Shown: positions 9,408-18,486, counted from the stretch's first letter. The stretch is 64,000 bases of DNA from Sutterella faecalis (GCF_006337085.1 NZ_CP040882.1:372001-436000); one strand, 5' to 3'. Notes: generated by a model from the letters alone, not told the origin. Made by a program: numbers and translations.

Positions 9408-10946
9408 TCAGGCTTCCTTGTAGCCCGTCACATAGCGGCCGGCCATGAAGCCGGAGGTATGCGCGAACCCGCAGGCGTTGCCGCCGCAGTAGAAGGCGCC
9501 GTGAACGCCCGCAACCGTTTCGCCGGCCGCGTAGAAGCCTTCGATCGGCTTCATGTCCCAGCCGAGAACCTGGAATTCCTCGGTGACGCGGAGTCCCCCG
9601 CAGGAGAGGTTGTTCCACGGGAACATGCGGATCATGCGCCACGGACCCTGTTCGAGCTTCCACTCCTGGTCGGTGCGGCCGAACTGGTTGTCGACCTTTG
9701 TCTCAACGGCTTCGTTCCAGACCTTGAGCTGTTCCTTCAAGCCTTCGAGATTGACGCCGCTCTTTTCGCAGAGCTCTTCAATCGTGTCGCACTTCCAGAG
9801 GTTTTCCCCCTTTTCAAATTCCGCGAGAACGCGCTCTTCGGTCCAGGAGGGAAGGCCCACAAGTGCGGAAAGCTTGATCTTCGAGAGCGTGCGCTGCCAG
9901 GTTGCCTCGTCGGCGAGGATGTAGTGGCAGCCGTCCGGGTTGGAAGCGAGCTTCGGCGTTACGTGGCAGATGCCTTCGCGCTCCGTGATGAAGCGCTTGC
10001 CGTTCTTGTTGATGAGGATGCCGCCCTGGCCGGAGATGAACCACCAGCGGCAGTAGGGACCGTTGCGGCCGTGCGTCACGATGCCGCAGGGGTAGGAGGC
10101 GATGTACTGCATGTGAGAAAGGGGCGTGCCCACATCGCGCACCGCAATCATCATCGCTTCGCCGGTGTTCGACGGCCCGCCGATCACAACGCCTTTGCCT
10201 GCAACGGAGGGAACCCAGCGGTCGAGCGACTCGGGCGAACCCGTAATGCCGCCCGTCGCCATCACAACGCCCATGCGGGCGCGGCAGGTGACCTTCTTGT
10301 CTCCAGAGCCGCATTCGACGCCCACGACGCGGTTCGCCTTCTCGTCGAAGAAGAACTTCGTGAGGCCGCAGCCGTGGTGAATTTCGAGCTTGCGGGCGGC
10401 GATTTCCTTCACGAGCACGTCGATGTAGTCGCGGCCCTTGAAGGAATCCTGACGGTGCGCGCGCAGGTTCGAGTGACCGGCATAGGGCTCAAGGTGATGA
10501 GGGGCAAGGCCGTGGTCCTCAAGCCAGTCGAAGGCTTCGCCCGAATGCTTTGTGAAGCCGTAGACGGGTTCCTTCAGGGACTGGTGCTCGCCGTAGGCGA
10601 TGATGTCGTCGGCAAAGGCCTTCCAGTCGTCCTTGCCCTTGGGGTCGGCCTTCTGCATTCTCGAGCCGCAGGCCGTGAAGAGGCCGCCGCAGAGGTTCGT
10701 GCCGGTGTGGTAGGGCGAGAGGCCCTTGTCGAAAATTTCGACCTTCGCGCCGCGGTCGAAAGCCTGGCAGGCGGCCATGAGACCCGCACCGCCGCAGCCG
10801 AGCACGACGACGTCGGTTTCAATGTCCCACTTTGCGGGGAGTTCGTTCTGGCGGCTCGCGGCATGAGCGAGCGGGGCAGCGGCCGCGGCGGCCGATGCTG
10901 CGGCGGCGCCGAGGAAGGAGCGGCGGGAGAAATTCTTAAGCGTCAT
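9408..10946 (-). CDS. Tat-exported FAD-dependent reductase, flavocytochrome c / fumarate reductase-like flavoprotein
   Basis: The start at 10946 gives 512 residues with a twin-arginine signal (FSRRSFLG, cleavage near LAHA). This start lies 8 bp after the cytochrome gene stop. Mature residues 44-60 carry the FAD dinucleotide motif VVVLGCGGAG. The FAD-binding_2 fold runs to a C-terminal GFYAAGETVAGVHGAFYCGG. Family members transfer electrons from a periplasmic cytochrome to an unsaturated organic acceptor. In classical fumarate reductases the corresponding motifs are HHTMGG and GANRLGG. Here they read NNLSCGG and GAFYCGG, so the usual substrate-binding histidine and arginine are absent and the substrate is probably not fumarate. 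The tetraheme cytochrome upstream is the likely electron donor. Confidence 0.88.
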   Translation of the reverse strand: MTLKNFSRRSFLGAAAASAAAAAAPLAHAASRQNELPAKWDIETDVVVLGCGGAGLMAACQAFDRGAKVEIFDKGLSPYHTGTNLCGGLFTACGSRMQKADPKGKDDWKAFADDIIAYGEHQSLKEPVYGFTKHSGEAFDWLEDHGLAPHHLEPYAGHSNLRAHRQDSFKGRDYIDVLVKEIAARKLEIHHGCGLTKFFFDEKANRVVGVECGSGDKKVTCRARMGVVMATGGITGSPESLDRWVPSVAGKGVVIGGPSNTGEAMMIAVRDVGTPLSHMQYIASYPCGIVTHGRNGPYCRWWFISGQGGILINKNGKRFITEREGICHVTPKLASNPDGCHYILADEATWQRTLSKIKLSALVGLPSWTEERVLAEFEKGENLWKCDTIEELCEKSGVNLEGLKEQLKVWNEAVETKVDNQFGRTDQEWKLEQGPWRMIRMFPWNNLSCGGLRVTEEFQVLGWDMKPIEGFYAAGETVAGVHGAFYCGGNACGFAHTSGFMAGRYVTGYKEA

Positions 10947-10954
10947 GGCGAATC

Positions 10955-11296
10955 TCACTTCATGTTGATCTTGAAGTTGTGGCAGTCGTTGCACTCAAAG
11001 CGCGACTCTGCATGGAGGCTGTGGCAGTTGGTGCACTGCTGCTCGCCGCGGTGATTCATGTGCGGATTGGGATTCATCTTCGCGGTGCGTTCGGCAACCT
11101 TTGCGTAGGAGCCGTGGCAGCCGAAGCAGGTCTCCTTGAGAGGCGCCTTCATTTCATTCAGGTGGCAGGTCGAGCAGGGGAGCTTCGCATGCGGGCCGTT
11201 GATCTTGGAAGGCATCGCCGCGGAGGCGGAGCCGGCAGAGCCGAGCGCGAGGAGCGCTGCGGCCATGACGCCGAGGAGAGCGGGTCGGAGGGTCAT
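10955..11296 (-). CDS. Periplasmic tetraheme cytochrome c (cytochrome c3 / flavocytochrome c heme subunit)
   Basis: This 113-residue protein has a Sec signal peptide (cleavage near ASA-A, residues 26-27). Four CxxCH heme sites are at about 41-45, 57-61, 88-92 and 102-106 (CSTCH, CFGCH, CTNCH, CNDCH), with extra histidines for axial ligation. Size and spacing match the small Shewanella-type tetraheme domain. It is encoded immediately before, and probably co-translated with, the Tat flavoprotein. The two should form a two-subunit flavocytochrome receiving electrons from a quinol-oxidising membrane cytochrome not seen in this window. Confidence 0.92.
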   Translation of the reverse strand: MTLRPALLGVMAAALLALGSAGSASAAMPSKINGPHAKLPCSTCHLNEMKAPLKETCFGCHGSYAKVAERTAKMNPNPHMNHRGEQQCTNCHSLHAESRFECNDCHNFKINMK

Positions 11297-11453
11297 TTTC
11301 TATCTCTCACTGATTATGGTCTTGAAGGAGCCGGAGGCCTTTTGAAGACCAGCGGCTCCGCCTGTCCGGGGATTGGACAGAGTGGAAAAGAAGGCGGAAT
11401 CGCATTGCCGCGTCTTTTCCCTTGCGACTCATATTAAGAATGAGGAAAGAATT

Positions 11454-11479
11454 CCAATACCGCCCGAGGGAGGTATTGG
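11454..11479. promoter_or_regulatory. Palindrome upstream of the cytochrome gene
   Basis: CCAATACC at 11454 and GGTATTGG at 11472 form a 12-bp stem with one internal mismatch, about 160 bp upstream of the cytochrome start and 33 bp after the second flavoprotein's stop. It could be an operator for the adjacent FixJ-type regulator or a transcription-attenuating hairpin. No T-run follows on either strand. Confidence 0.4.
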
Positions 11480-11511
11480 TCGGCTGTGGGAATAACCTTT
11501 ATGGAAAGCGG

Positions 11512-12909
11512 TCACGCAAAGCGTGCGGCTTCTCTCCCCGCAATGTCCCCGAAGACGAAGGCATCCGTGAGGCCGCAGCCGCCCACGCGGGCCGCACCGT
11601 GAACGCCCCCGGTCGCTTCCCCCGCGGCATAGAGGCCCCGGATGACGCTTCCATCCGGACGGAGGACCTCGGCGCGCGGCGTAATCGCAATTCCGCCGCA
11701 GGAATAGTGGAGTGCAAAGTGTTCGCGGCCGTAGAAAAAGGGCGGCGTTTCAACGGGAAGCCCCCGCATGGGGATCCCGAAATCGTCGTCCCAGTGCTTT
11801 CTCACCGAGCGGTTGTAGCGCTCAATCGTTTCCTGAAGGGCAGAATAGGAGACTCTCATGCCGTGCGCGGCCTCTTCGAGCGTCCCTGCCTCCCGCACGG
11901 TGCCGTCCATGAGCTTTAAGCCGAGCGTCGCCCCTTTGGGCGAGCGGGCGTCGGATATCACCCACATGGATTTCGACGGCTGCTTCGCAATCGCGCGCTC
12001 GATTTCCCGGAAGCCCGCGCCCTCGGAAACAAAGCGGCGCCCTCTGTCGTTCACCCACACCTCGCCCCCGACGTAGTCAAGGAGCCTGCCGCCCGCAAGC
12101 GGGAGCATCTGGAGCGCATCCATGTCGACCAACTTTGCGCCGGCCTTTTCCGCCATGAGAATGCCGTCACCCGTCGCGCCGTCAAGGAGCTCTCCTCCCG
12201 CACTCGCCGTGGTCTCGAGGTCCGGGGGCAATTGCGGCGCAAAGCGCTTCAGAAGCGTTCCCGAAGCCGTGAATCCGCCGGTAGCGAGCACAATCGCCCG
12301 GGCCCGGATCAGAATGGAGTCTCCGGAACGCGTGCGGACATAAATTCCTTCAACACTTTTGCCCTTCTCAGAGAGCAGAAGCCCTTCGGCGCGCGAAAGA
12401 AAACGAACGCTTGCGCTGGTTTTCCGGAGCGCCGCCATCATCACCTGAACGTAGTCGTAGCCCGACTGCGGAGAGCCCGAATTCCAGCTCCTCGCTGAGG
12501 GCGATCCCACCGCGCGGAAGGGCGTCGTGATCCAGTCGATGCCGAGAGCGGTGAGCCGCTCCCTCGCCGCCCAGGAACCTTCCGCGAGCGTCCGGGCAAG
12601 GACTGGGTCGGCTCTCCCTTCGCCGTTTTCGATGATTTCGTTCGTGAGCCCGGCGATCCCTTCGGGCGTTTTTTCTGCCGCCACCGACCCGGACGATATG
12701 ATCGTGTGGCCGCCTGCCATCGGGGCTTTTTCGAGCAGAACGACGCGGCGGGCGCCGCCATCAACGGCAGCAAGCGCGGCGGAAAGTCCGGCAGCGCCGG
12801 TGCCGACCACGACGACATCGGCAGGCTCTTCGGAGAGCTGCGGCGCAGCTCTGAGACCCTTCGTCAAAAGGCCGGATCCTGCGATTAGGAAAAGCGTGCG
12901 CCGCTTCAC
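11512..12909 (-). CDS. FAD-dependent flavocytochrome c / fumarate reductase-like flavoprotein
   Basis: The start is taken as GTG at 12909. A GGAG sits at the right distance and the GTGA overlaps the response-regulator stop, giving translational coupling and a 465-residue protein. The N-terminus (KRRTLFLIAGSG) looks like a signal with an Arg pair. The FAD motif VVVVGTGAAGLSAALAA follows at about residues 33-49. The C-terminal AAGEATGGVHGAARVGG keeps the arginine that binds a substrate carboxylate in fumarate reductases, unlike the neighbouring flavoprotein. It probably reduces an organic acceptor in the periplasm. It is the last gene of an operon with its own sensor and regulator. Confidence 0.87.
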   Translation of the reverse strand: MKRRTLFLIAGSGLLTKGLRAAPQLSEEPADVVVVGTGAAGLSAALAAVDGGARRVVLLEKAPMAGGHTIISSGSVAAEKTPEGIAGLTNEIIENGEGRADPVLARTLAEGSWAARERLTALGIDWITTPFRAVGSPSARSWNSGSPQSGYDYVQVMMAALRKTSASVRFLSRAEGLLLSEKGKSVEGIYVRTRSGDSILIRARAIVLATGGFTASGTLLKRFAPQLPPDLETTASAGGELLDGATGDGILMAEKAGAKLVDMDALQMLPLAGGRLLDYVGGEVWVNDRGRRFVSEGAGFREIERAIAKQPSKSMWVISDARSPKGATLGLKLMDGTVREAGTLEEAAHGMRVSYSALQETIERYNRSVRKHWDDDFGIPMRGLPVETPPFFYGREHFALHYSCGGIAITPRAEVLRPDGSVIRGLYAAGEATGGVHGAARVGGCGLTDAFVFGDIAGREAARFA

Positions 12910-13559
12910 GGGATGCTCCCCGGAGCCTTGAGGCCCTCGCCCGTGAAGCCGCATTCGCTCGCGAGCTGCCAGAGTTCACCCGGCGAATGAACGCCAAGCT
13001 TTGCAAAGGCATTGGCGCGGTGCATCTTGACCGTGGAAACTTCGAGTCCGAGCGCGCGGGCGATTTCCTTATTGGCTTCGTTTTTGAGGACGTGCCCGGC
13101 CACATCGCGCTCGCGGGGCGTGAGGGACTCGAAGCGCGCCCGCTTTTCCGAGAGCGCCGACTCCTCCGCGGATCTCGCAGCCGAAGCGGTCGCGCACTGG
13201 GCGACTCTTGCCACAAGCGTCATGGGGTCGACCGGCTTCTCGAGGAAATCCTCGGCCCCCCGGTGAAGCGCCCGGACCGCAAGGGGAATGGAGCCGTGAG
13301 CGGTTAAAAAGAGCACCGGAATCCGCGAGCCCCGGCGCACGAGCTCGGTCTGAACTTCGAGTCCGTCCATGCCGGGCATCTGCACGTCGAGGATGATGCA
13401 TCCGGGACGAAGGAGGCTCTCGGCCTCAAGGAACGATGCGCCGTCGCTCCAGGTTTCGACTTCCCAGCCCATGGACCGGAGTAGGAGCGCGCTCGATGCG
13501 AGGAGCGCCTCGTCGTCGTCAATGATGCGGATGAGTGGCAGAAGCGTCTTGGGGGTCAT
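12906..13559 (-). CDS. FixJ/TtrR-type response regulator, LuxR family HTH
   Basis: This 217-residue protein has a receiver domain with acidic residues DDD at 14-16, phospho-acceptor Asp58 (CIILDVQMPGMDG), Thr near 85 and Lys near 107 (LEKPVD). A LuxR-type HTH follows at about 145-205 (LTPRERDVAGHVLKNEANKEIA, then STVKMHRANAF). It overlaps the kinase gene by 4 bp and the flavoprotein by 4 bp. It should be phosphorylated by the kinase and control the flavoprotein and cytochrome genes. Its target site is not proven. Confidence 0.92.
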   Translation of the reverse strand: MTPKTLLPLIRIIDDDEALLASSALLLRSMGWEVETWSDGASFLEAESLLRPGCIILDVQMPGMDGLEVQTELVRRGSRIPVLFLTAHGSIPLAVRALHRGAEDFLEKPVDPMTLVARVAQCATASAARSAEESALSEKRARFESLTPRERDVAGHVLKNEANKEIARALGLEVSTVKMHRANAFAKLGVHSPGELWQLASECGFTGEGLKAPGSIP

Positions 13560-15454
13560 GATTTTTGATCTTCGGGGAAAGATTGCTTTTCCGTATTCTC
13601 TCCGGGCTCTGCGTCTGAGGCAATATCGAAGCGAACCTCGGCGCGAAGCCCTCTGCCGGGGAGACGCGAAAGCGTAAGCCTGCCGCCGTTTTCTTCAACG
13701 AGATTCCTTACGATGCCGAGTCCGAGCCCGAGTCCGTCCGATTTCCCGGAAGCGGAAACGCGGGAGAGCCTCTCAAAGGCTTCGTCAGTAAGGGGCTTGC
13801 CGTTGTCGTCGACCGTGATGGAAACCTCGGAATCTGTGCCGGAGACCCTCACGGCCACTTTGCCCGCCGGATCATCCTTCACCGCTTCAATGGCGTTCTT
13901 GATGAGATTGTGGAGAATGAGCTCAACCTCAAGGGCGTCCCCGAGAATAACGGGCGATTGAGGGGGGAGATGCGCTTCAACCGGGAGAGAAGACGAAAGC
14001 TTCACGCCCGCGAGCGCAGACCGCAGGACATCGCTGATGCGAAGCCGCACCGGACGGGACTTCTCCGCTCGCGCATAACCGCGCACGCGGTCGACGATCC
14101 GGGCGATTCTTCTCGCCTGCATGTCCGCGCCGTCAATGGCAGTGATGAGGACCGGATCAGCCTGCGAGTCCGTTCCGGGAGCGGGGAGCGGCGAAGCCGC
14201 TGAAATCCCGGTTTTGAGGCGGGCAACAGCAAGGTAGTTGATGACGGCGCCCACGGGCTGCTTGAGTTCATGGGCGACGATGGCGCAGAGCTGACTTACG
14301 GCGCCCATGCGCTCGAGTCGCGAAAGGCGCGAGCGGATATTTTCTTCGGATGCCGCAAGACGGTCGCGCTCGGCCAGGGCCGCCTGAAGATCCGCCGTCC
14401 GGCGCCGCACAAGTTCGCGAAGACGGAGTTCAGAGAGAAGAAGGAGAAGCACGAGGCCCGCCGTTCCGAGGATCCAGATGCGCCAGCGGCGCCAGAGGGC
14501 TGAGGGCGTCATTTCCTCGAGATAAGCCCAGGGACCGATGTGGAGGCGCTCCTCGAGCGCTCTTACGGCATGAAAGTCGCTCGTCGGGTACCAGGAATAT
14601 TCGCCGGCCCCGAGCCCGAGGAGGGCGAGCGTTGCAGAGCGCACGGTTTCCGGGTCGGCCGAAGGGAGCGCGGCAAAAATCAGGTCGGGATAAAGCGTGG
14701 TCGACGTGCGGCAGAGCGATTCGGCGCCTTCCTTCTCTTTCTTCAGAGCGGCGACCCGCAGGACTCCCTGTTCGATGAGTCCTTCGGCCTCAATGCGCTC
14801 AAGCGTGCAGACGGGAACAACACCCGCGTCGTAAGCGCCCGAGAGCACGGCTTCGACGACGTGCGGCATGCCGTAGCCGAAAAAGCGGAGCTTTGAAAAG
14901 AAGTGCTCCGAATCCATTCCGGCATCTTCAATTTCACCCCGGAGCGCGAGCCAGCCGTCGAGCGACGTGGGGAGCGTCGCGGCAGCCTTCAGCCCTTTGA
15001 GAGATGAGAGGGTCGAGATGTCCGTTCTCGAAGAAAGCGCAATCACCGCCGCCCCCGTTGATTGATGCGGATCGCGGGCCCAACGGGTCTTTCTCGTCGC
15101 AATGGGGTGCGCGCCTACGGCGTCGACGAGCCTCAGAAAGTCGGCTGCCGGGGAAATGATGAAGTCGGGACGCAGTTCCCGAACAGAGCTTTCGAGCGTT
15201 GCTGAGTTGAACCGAAGGATGACGATGTCCTCAGACGGGAAAACCGAAGAGAGCGCCTTCCGGATGGGATTCACCGTCGTCGCGGCAAAGCCGGGTTCCG
15301 TCATCTCAACGACCGCGAGCCTCAGCGCCTGAGGTTCAGCAGAGGCGAAGAGCGGGGGAAAGAAGAGAAGAAGTGCAAAAAGCACGCTCAGGATTCGGGT
15401 AAACGGGGTAAACAAGAGCGGTTGAGAGCGTTGATAAAAGAGGATTTCATTCAA
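13556..15454 (-). CDS. TtrS-like sensor histidine kinase with PhnD-like periplasmic sensor domain
   Basis: This 632-residue membrane kinase begins with a TTG that has AGGA upstream. A signal-anchor spans about 18-38, a PhnD-like periplasmic ligand-binding domain about 42-310, and one membrane helix about 326-341. The H-box AIVAHELKQPVGAV (His395), N-box LILHNLIKNAIEAV and G-box GLGLGLGIVRNLVEENGG are all intact. This architecture is that of tetrathionate sensor TtrS and its relatives. The ligand here is more likely the substrate of the linked flavoprotein. It is the first gene of the kinase, regulator, flavoprotein operon, with 4-bp overlaps at both junctions. Confidence 0.9.
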   Translation of the reverse strand: MNEILFYQRSQPLLFTPFTRILSVLFALLLFFPPLFASAEPQALRLAVVEMTEPGFAATTVNPIRKALSSVFPSEDIVILRFNSATLESSVRELRPDFIISPAADFLRLVDAVGAHPIATRKTRWARDPHQSTGAAVIALSSRTDISTLSSLKGLKAAATLPTSLDGWLALRGEIEDAGMDSEHFFSKLRFFGYGMPHVVEAVLSGAYDAGVVPVCTLERIEAEGLIEQGVLRVAALKKEKEGAESLCRTSTTLYPDLIFAALPSADPETVRSATLALLGLGAGEYSWYPTSDFHAVRALEERLHIGPWAYLEEMTPSALWRRWRIWILGTAGLVLLLLLSELRLRELVRRRTADLQAALAERDRLAASEENIRSRLSRLERMGAVSQLCAIVAHELKQPVGAVINYLAVARLKTGISAASPLPAPGTDSQADPVLITAIDGADMQARRIARIVDRVRGYARAEKSRPVRLRISDVLRSALAGVKLSSSLPVEAHLPPQSPVILGDALEVELILHNLIKNAIEAVKDDPAGKVAVRVSGTDSEVSITVDDNGKPLTDEAFERLSRVSASGKSDGLGLGLGIVRNLVEENGGRLTLSRLPGRGLRAEVRFDIASDAEPGENTEKQSFPEDQKS

Positions 15455-15554
15455 AAAATCCTAGCATGGAAAGGGAAGCCTTCGCGAATGGCTTTAAGAC
15501 GTACTCAAAAGAGCCATGTCTTCAGGCTTCCGTTTCATCCGGCGAATCCGCACT

Positions 15555-15869
15555 TCAAAGAAACGTCTGCAGAAGCGCGTTGAAGGCGACGCCGAAGAGA
15601 ATGGTGACGGCCAGTCCCGCGCGGAAGGCAACGAGCACGGTCGCAAAGAGCGTGATGAGCGTTGCCGGGTCGGTCGTCATGAAGGCGGGCGCCACAATCG
15701 AAATCATGACGCAGCCCGGCGCCGCGTCAAGGACCCGCTGCATGGCGGGCGAGACCGGGCGGTTTCTCAGAATGAGCCAGCCGATGAGACGCGTCGAATA
15801 GGTGGCGCAGAGCATCCCGATGATGACGATGAATTCCTTGAGCGACGGCAAAGCGAAAATTTCATTCAT
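15555..15869 (-). CDS. azlD: AzlD family branched-chain amino-acid exporter subunit
   Basis: This is a 104-residue, very hydrophobic protein with about three to four membrane spans. It carries the AzlD-typical GWLILRNRPVSPAMQRVLDAAPGCVM region. It pairs with AzlC, encoded 15 bp upstream on the same strand, to form an exporter for branched-chain amino acids or analogues. A good Shine-Dalgarno (GGGGAG) precedes the ATG. The length is normal. Confidence 0.88.
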   Translation of the reverse strand: MNEIFALPSLKEFIVIIGMLCATYSTRLIGWLILRNRPVSPAMQRVLDAAPGCVMISIVAPAFMTTDPATLITLFATVLVAFRAGLAVTILFGVAFNALLQTFL

Positions 15870-15884
15870 GTCTCTTCTCCCCGT

Positions 15885-16631
15885 TTATTTATTTGAAACG
15901 GCGGCCACCGTGAGGCCGAGAAGCGTTGCAATGAGAATGCTCCAGTGAAGCGGCAGCCAGAGGCTCGCGAGCGCCGCGGCAATCCCGGATACCACCATGG
16001 GCGCCGACTTCGAGAGCGCCGGGCGCATCGCGACCACGAGTCCGATGAAGGTTGCGGGGAAGGCCATCATGAAGCCCCAGCGCGAGAGGTCGCCGAGCGA
16101 AGTGCCGAGTGCGGCGCCGAGCCCCGCAAAGAACCACCAGTTGGTCCAGAGCGTGAGCCCGCAGCCGAGATGGAAGGGAAAGGAGAAGACTTTTTCTGCA
16201 GGGAATCCGAGCTTTCTCCTGCGGTCCACTTCCTGCATGGAAATTGCCCAGACTTCGTCGCACATGAGAAAAAATGAAACGAGCTTCGCGGGTACCGGGA
16301 GATTCGCCTTTTCAACCCATGGCGTGAGCGCAGCGCCCAGCACAATATGGCGCGAGTTGATGAGCCAGGTCGTCATGAAGATGACGAGGAGCGAGGGTGC
16401 GGCGCTCCAGAGGGCAACCGCGGCGAATTCGCTTCCGCCCGCAAAGTTGAGCCCCGCCATCATGGCCATGCCGACGCCCGAGAGTCCGTGCTGGGCGCCC
16501 TGCGTGCCGAGAATGAAGGCGAGCGGAATAATGCCCGCCAGAAGCGGAAGCGTGGTCCGGATGCCGCGCAGAAGCCCTTCAGCGAAAGGCTCGTCGGCTG
16601 TGCTCTCGATTGTCTGGGAAGGTGTGCTCAT
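15885..16631 (-). CDS. azlC: AzlC family branched-chain amino-acid exporter subunit
   Basis: This 248-residue membrane protein has the AzlC pattern: GIRTTLPLLAGIIPLAFILG near the N-terminus, then GLNFAGGSEFAAVALW and the LINSRHIVLGAAL segment around residues 95-107. It acts with the downstream AzlD. The gene is preceded by a short hairpin (GCGGC taaa GCCGC at 16646-16659) in its leader. The substrate is inferred from the family. Confidence 0.9.
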   Translation of the reverse strand: MSTPSQTIESTADEPFAEGLLRGIRTTLPLLAGIIPLAFILGTQGAQHGLSGVGMAMMAGLNFAGGSEFAAVALWSAAPSLLVIFMTTWLINSRHIVLGAALTPWVEKANLPVPAKLVSFFLMCDEVWAISMQEVDRRRKLGFPAEKVFSFPFHLGCGLTLWTNWWFFAGLGAALGTSLGDLSRWGFMMAFPATFIGLVVAMRPALSKSAPMVVSGIAAALASLWLPLHWSILIATLLGLTVAAVSNK

Positions 16632-16681
16632 TTAATTGACCCCAAGCGGCTAAAGCCGCAGCTTGAAGCTCAGAGTAGGAA

Positions 16682-16704
16682 CGCCGGACTCGCGAAGTCC
16701 GGCG
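16682..16704. other. Perfect 9-bp stem-loop between the BCCT gene and azlC
   Basis: CGCCGGACT and AGTCCGGCG flank a 5-base loop about 33 bp beyond the transporter stop. It has no T-run. It may be a 3'-end stabiliser or a Rho-assisted terminator for the leftward transporter gene. Confidence 0.45.
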
Positions 16705-16737
16705 CAAAGCGCGTGCCCGTGGAATGAATGAGAAATT

Positions 16738-18378
16738 CTACGCTTCGGGTTTTGCAGGTTCCGGCGCGGTTTTCATCACTTCCGGCGGCAGGGCATCGTC
16801 GGTCCAGCGCCAGGCGCGGGAGGGGCTCACGGCCTTCGTCACGGCGCCCGAGCGGATGTCGGCGCGAATCACGCGGATGAATGCGATGAAGAGCGTCATC
16901 AGCACGAAGAAAACCGGAATGGAGGACACGGTGATCATCGACTGAATGGTGGAAAGCACATTGAGGCCGGGAATCGCGCGCTCAAGGAGCAGAATTCCCA
17001 CGGGCATGACGAGAAAGAGGACGCACCAGAAGAGCGTAAGCCGGCGGTCGGGCTCGTCCCGGGGCCCGAGCCCTTTGGCCGTATAGAGCGAAAGCGCGAT
17101 GCCGCTCCCGGTTGCCGAGGTCGCGAGGTTGAAGAAGACGAGTACGAGGAAGACCAGTGCCGCGACCTTCGGGAAAGGAAGCGTCTGTAGAACCATAAGG
17201 GTTGCCCCTGCGGATCCTACTTCATTAATGGCCGACGAGACCTCAAGGCCGTGAAAGAGCTCCTGCCCCATGCCGTAGTTGCCGAGCGTCGAAAAGGAGA
17301 GCCAGCAGGCAAGCGGCGCCCAGATGCAGTTCGAAACCGCAATCTCGCGGAAGGTTCGGCCGTAGGAAGTGCGGGCGATCCAGTTGGCGCAGAGGAAGGC
17401 AATGGCGACGTACCAGGCCCAGTAGAAGATGGTCCAGCTCTGGACGAACCCGGTATTTCCGATGGCGTCCGAATTGAAGCTCATCCGCACGAACTCGCGG
17501 ATGTTGGTGCCGATCGACATCACGGTGTTGTTGAGCATGAAGCCCGTATCGCCCGCGATCAAAAGGAACGCAAAGAAGGCGAGGCCGAGCTTCACGTTGA
17601 AGTCGGAAATCCGTCCCATTCCGCGCGCGATGCTCTTAGAAGCCGAGAGCGTGAAGAACGTGCAGAAGACGATGATGACGCCGAGCTTCAACGCAAACGA
17701 ATTCTCAATCCCGAAGACGTCGGAGAGAATTTCGCCCATGACGGGCGTGCCGATGCCGACGGTCGTCATGATGGCGGCAAAGTAGCCGAAGACCACAATG
17801 GCGTCGAGAAGAAAGCCGCCCAGGCGCGAGGCAAAGGTCTCTCCGGAACCGATGAGCGGACGGGCAAGGTCCGACATGCGCAGGCTCGCGGCCCCCTTGT
17901 TCCAGTAGAGGTATCCGATCGCAAGACCGGGGATGAGGTAAAAGGCCCAGGCCGAGAACCCCCAGTGGAACATGCCGTAGGCGGAAGCATATTCGTAGGC
18001 TTCCACCGACCCGGGCTCAAGCCCGAAGGGCGGGGTATTCACGTAGAACATCCACTCCACCGTACCGAAAATAAGAATGCCTGCTGCGAGCGCATTGCAG
18101 ATATTCATCGCGATCCATGTGAAGGTCGAATATTCGGGCTTCGCGTCCCGTCCGCCCATACGGATGTCGCCCCAGCGGGTCGTCATTGCAAGAACGGCGA
18201 GGACGGCGAAAATGACGCCGAGAAGCAGGAAGAGCCAGGCAAGGCTCGTGGTCAGAAATCCGTAGGTTCCGCGCAGGAGCGCAACAACGCTTTCCGGCGC
18301 GGCCAGAATCGCAGCAATCGTCGCGGCAAGGAGCGCGAGCGTTAGAGCGATCAGAGGTTTGCTGGCATGCGTGAACAT
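16738..18378 (-). CDS. BCCT family betaine/carnitine/choline-type transporter
   Basis: This 546-residue protein has about twelve hydrophobic segments. Family landmarks are the MFHWGFSAWAFYLIPGLAIG segment and the signature WTIFYWAWYVAIAF followed by IARTSYGRTFREI. In most BCCT carriers the signature reads WAWW; here the fourth position is tyrosine. It should import a quaternary amine (betaine, carnitine or choline type) with Na+ or by exchange. The C-terminus is short and no osmosensing extension is apparent. No strong Shine-Dalgarno is seen. It stands alone between azlC and the crcB cluster. Confidence 0.9.
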   Translation of the reverse strand: MFTHASKPLIALTLALLAATIAAILAAPESVVALLRGTYGFLTTSLAWLFLLLGVIFAVLAVLAMTTRWGDIRMGGRDAKPEYSTFTWIAMNICNALAAGILIFGTVEWMFYVNTPPFGLEPGSVEAYEYASAYGMFHWGFSAWAFYLIPGLAIGYLYWNKGAASLRMSDLARPLIGSGETFASRLGGFLLDAIVVFGYFAAIMTTVGIGTPVMGEILSDVFGIENSFALKLGVIIVFCTFFTLSASKSIARGMGRISDFNVKLGLAFFAFLLIAGDTGFMLNNTVMSIGTNIREFVRMSFNSDAIGNTGFVQSWTIFYWAWYVAIAFLCANWIARTSYGRTFREIAVSNCIWAPLACWLSFSTLGNYGMGQELFHGLEVSSAINEVGSAGATLMVLQTLPFPKVAALVFLVLVFFNLATSATGSGIALSLYTAKGLGPRDEPDRRLTLFWCVLFLVMPVGILLLERAIPGLNVLSTIQSMITVSSIPVFFVLMTLFIAFIRVIRADIRSGAVTKAVSPSRAWRWTDDALPPEVMKTAPEPAKPEA

Positions 18379-18486
18379 GGTTGAGAGGTCAGTTTCAGGG
18401 CAAAAATAGAAAATGACTTCAAAGACTACCCGCGCGAAGGCCGGAATCCTAGGGCGTATTCGGGTAATACCTCATCGAAGCTCGCT

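Noticed and set aside
9459..11054. 531-codon plus-strand frame opposite the Tat flavoprotein
   Set aside because: It is a shadow of the FAD-binding gene, caused by high-GC codon bias.
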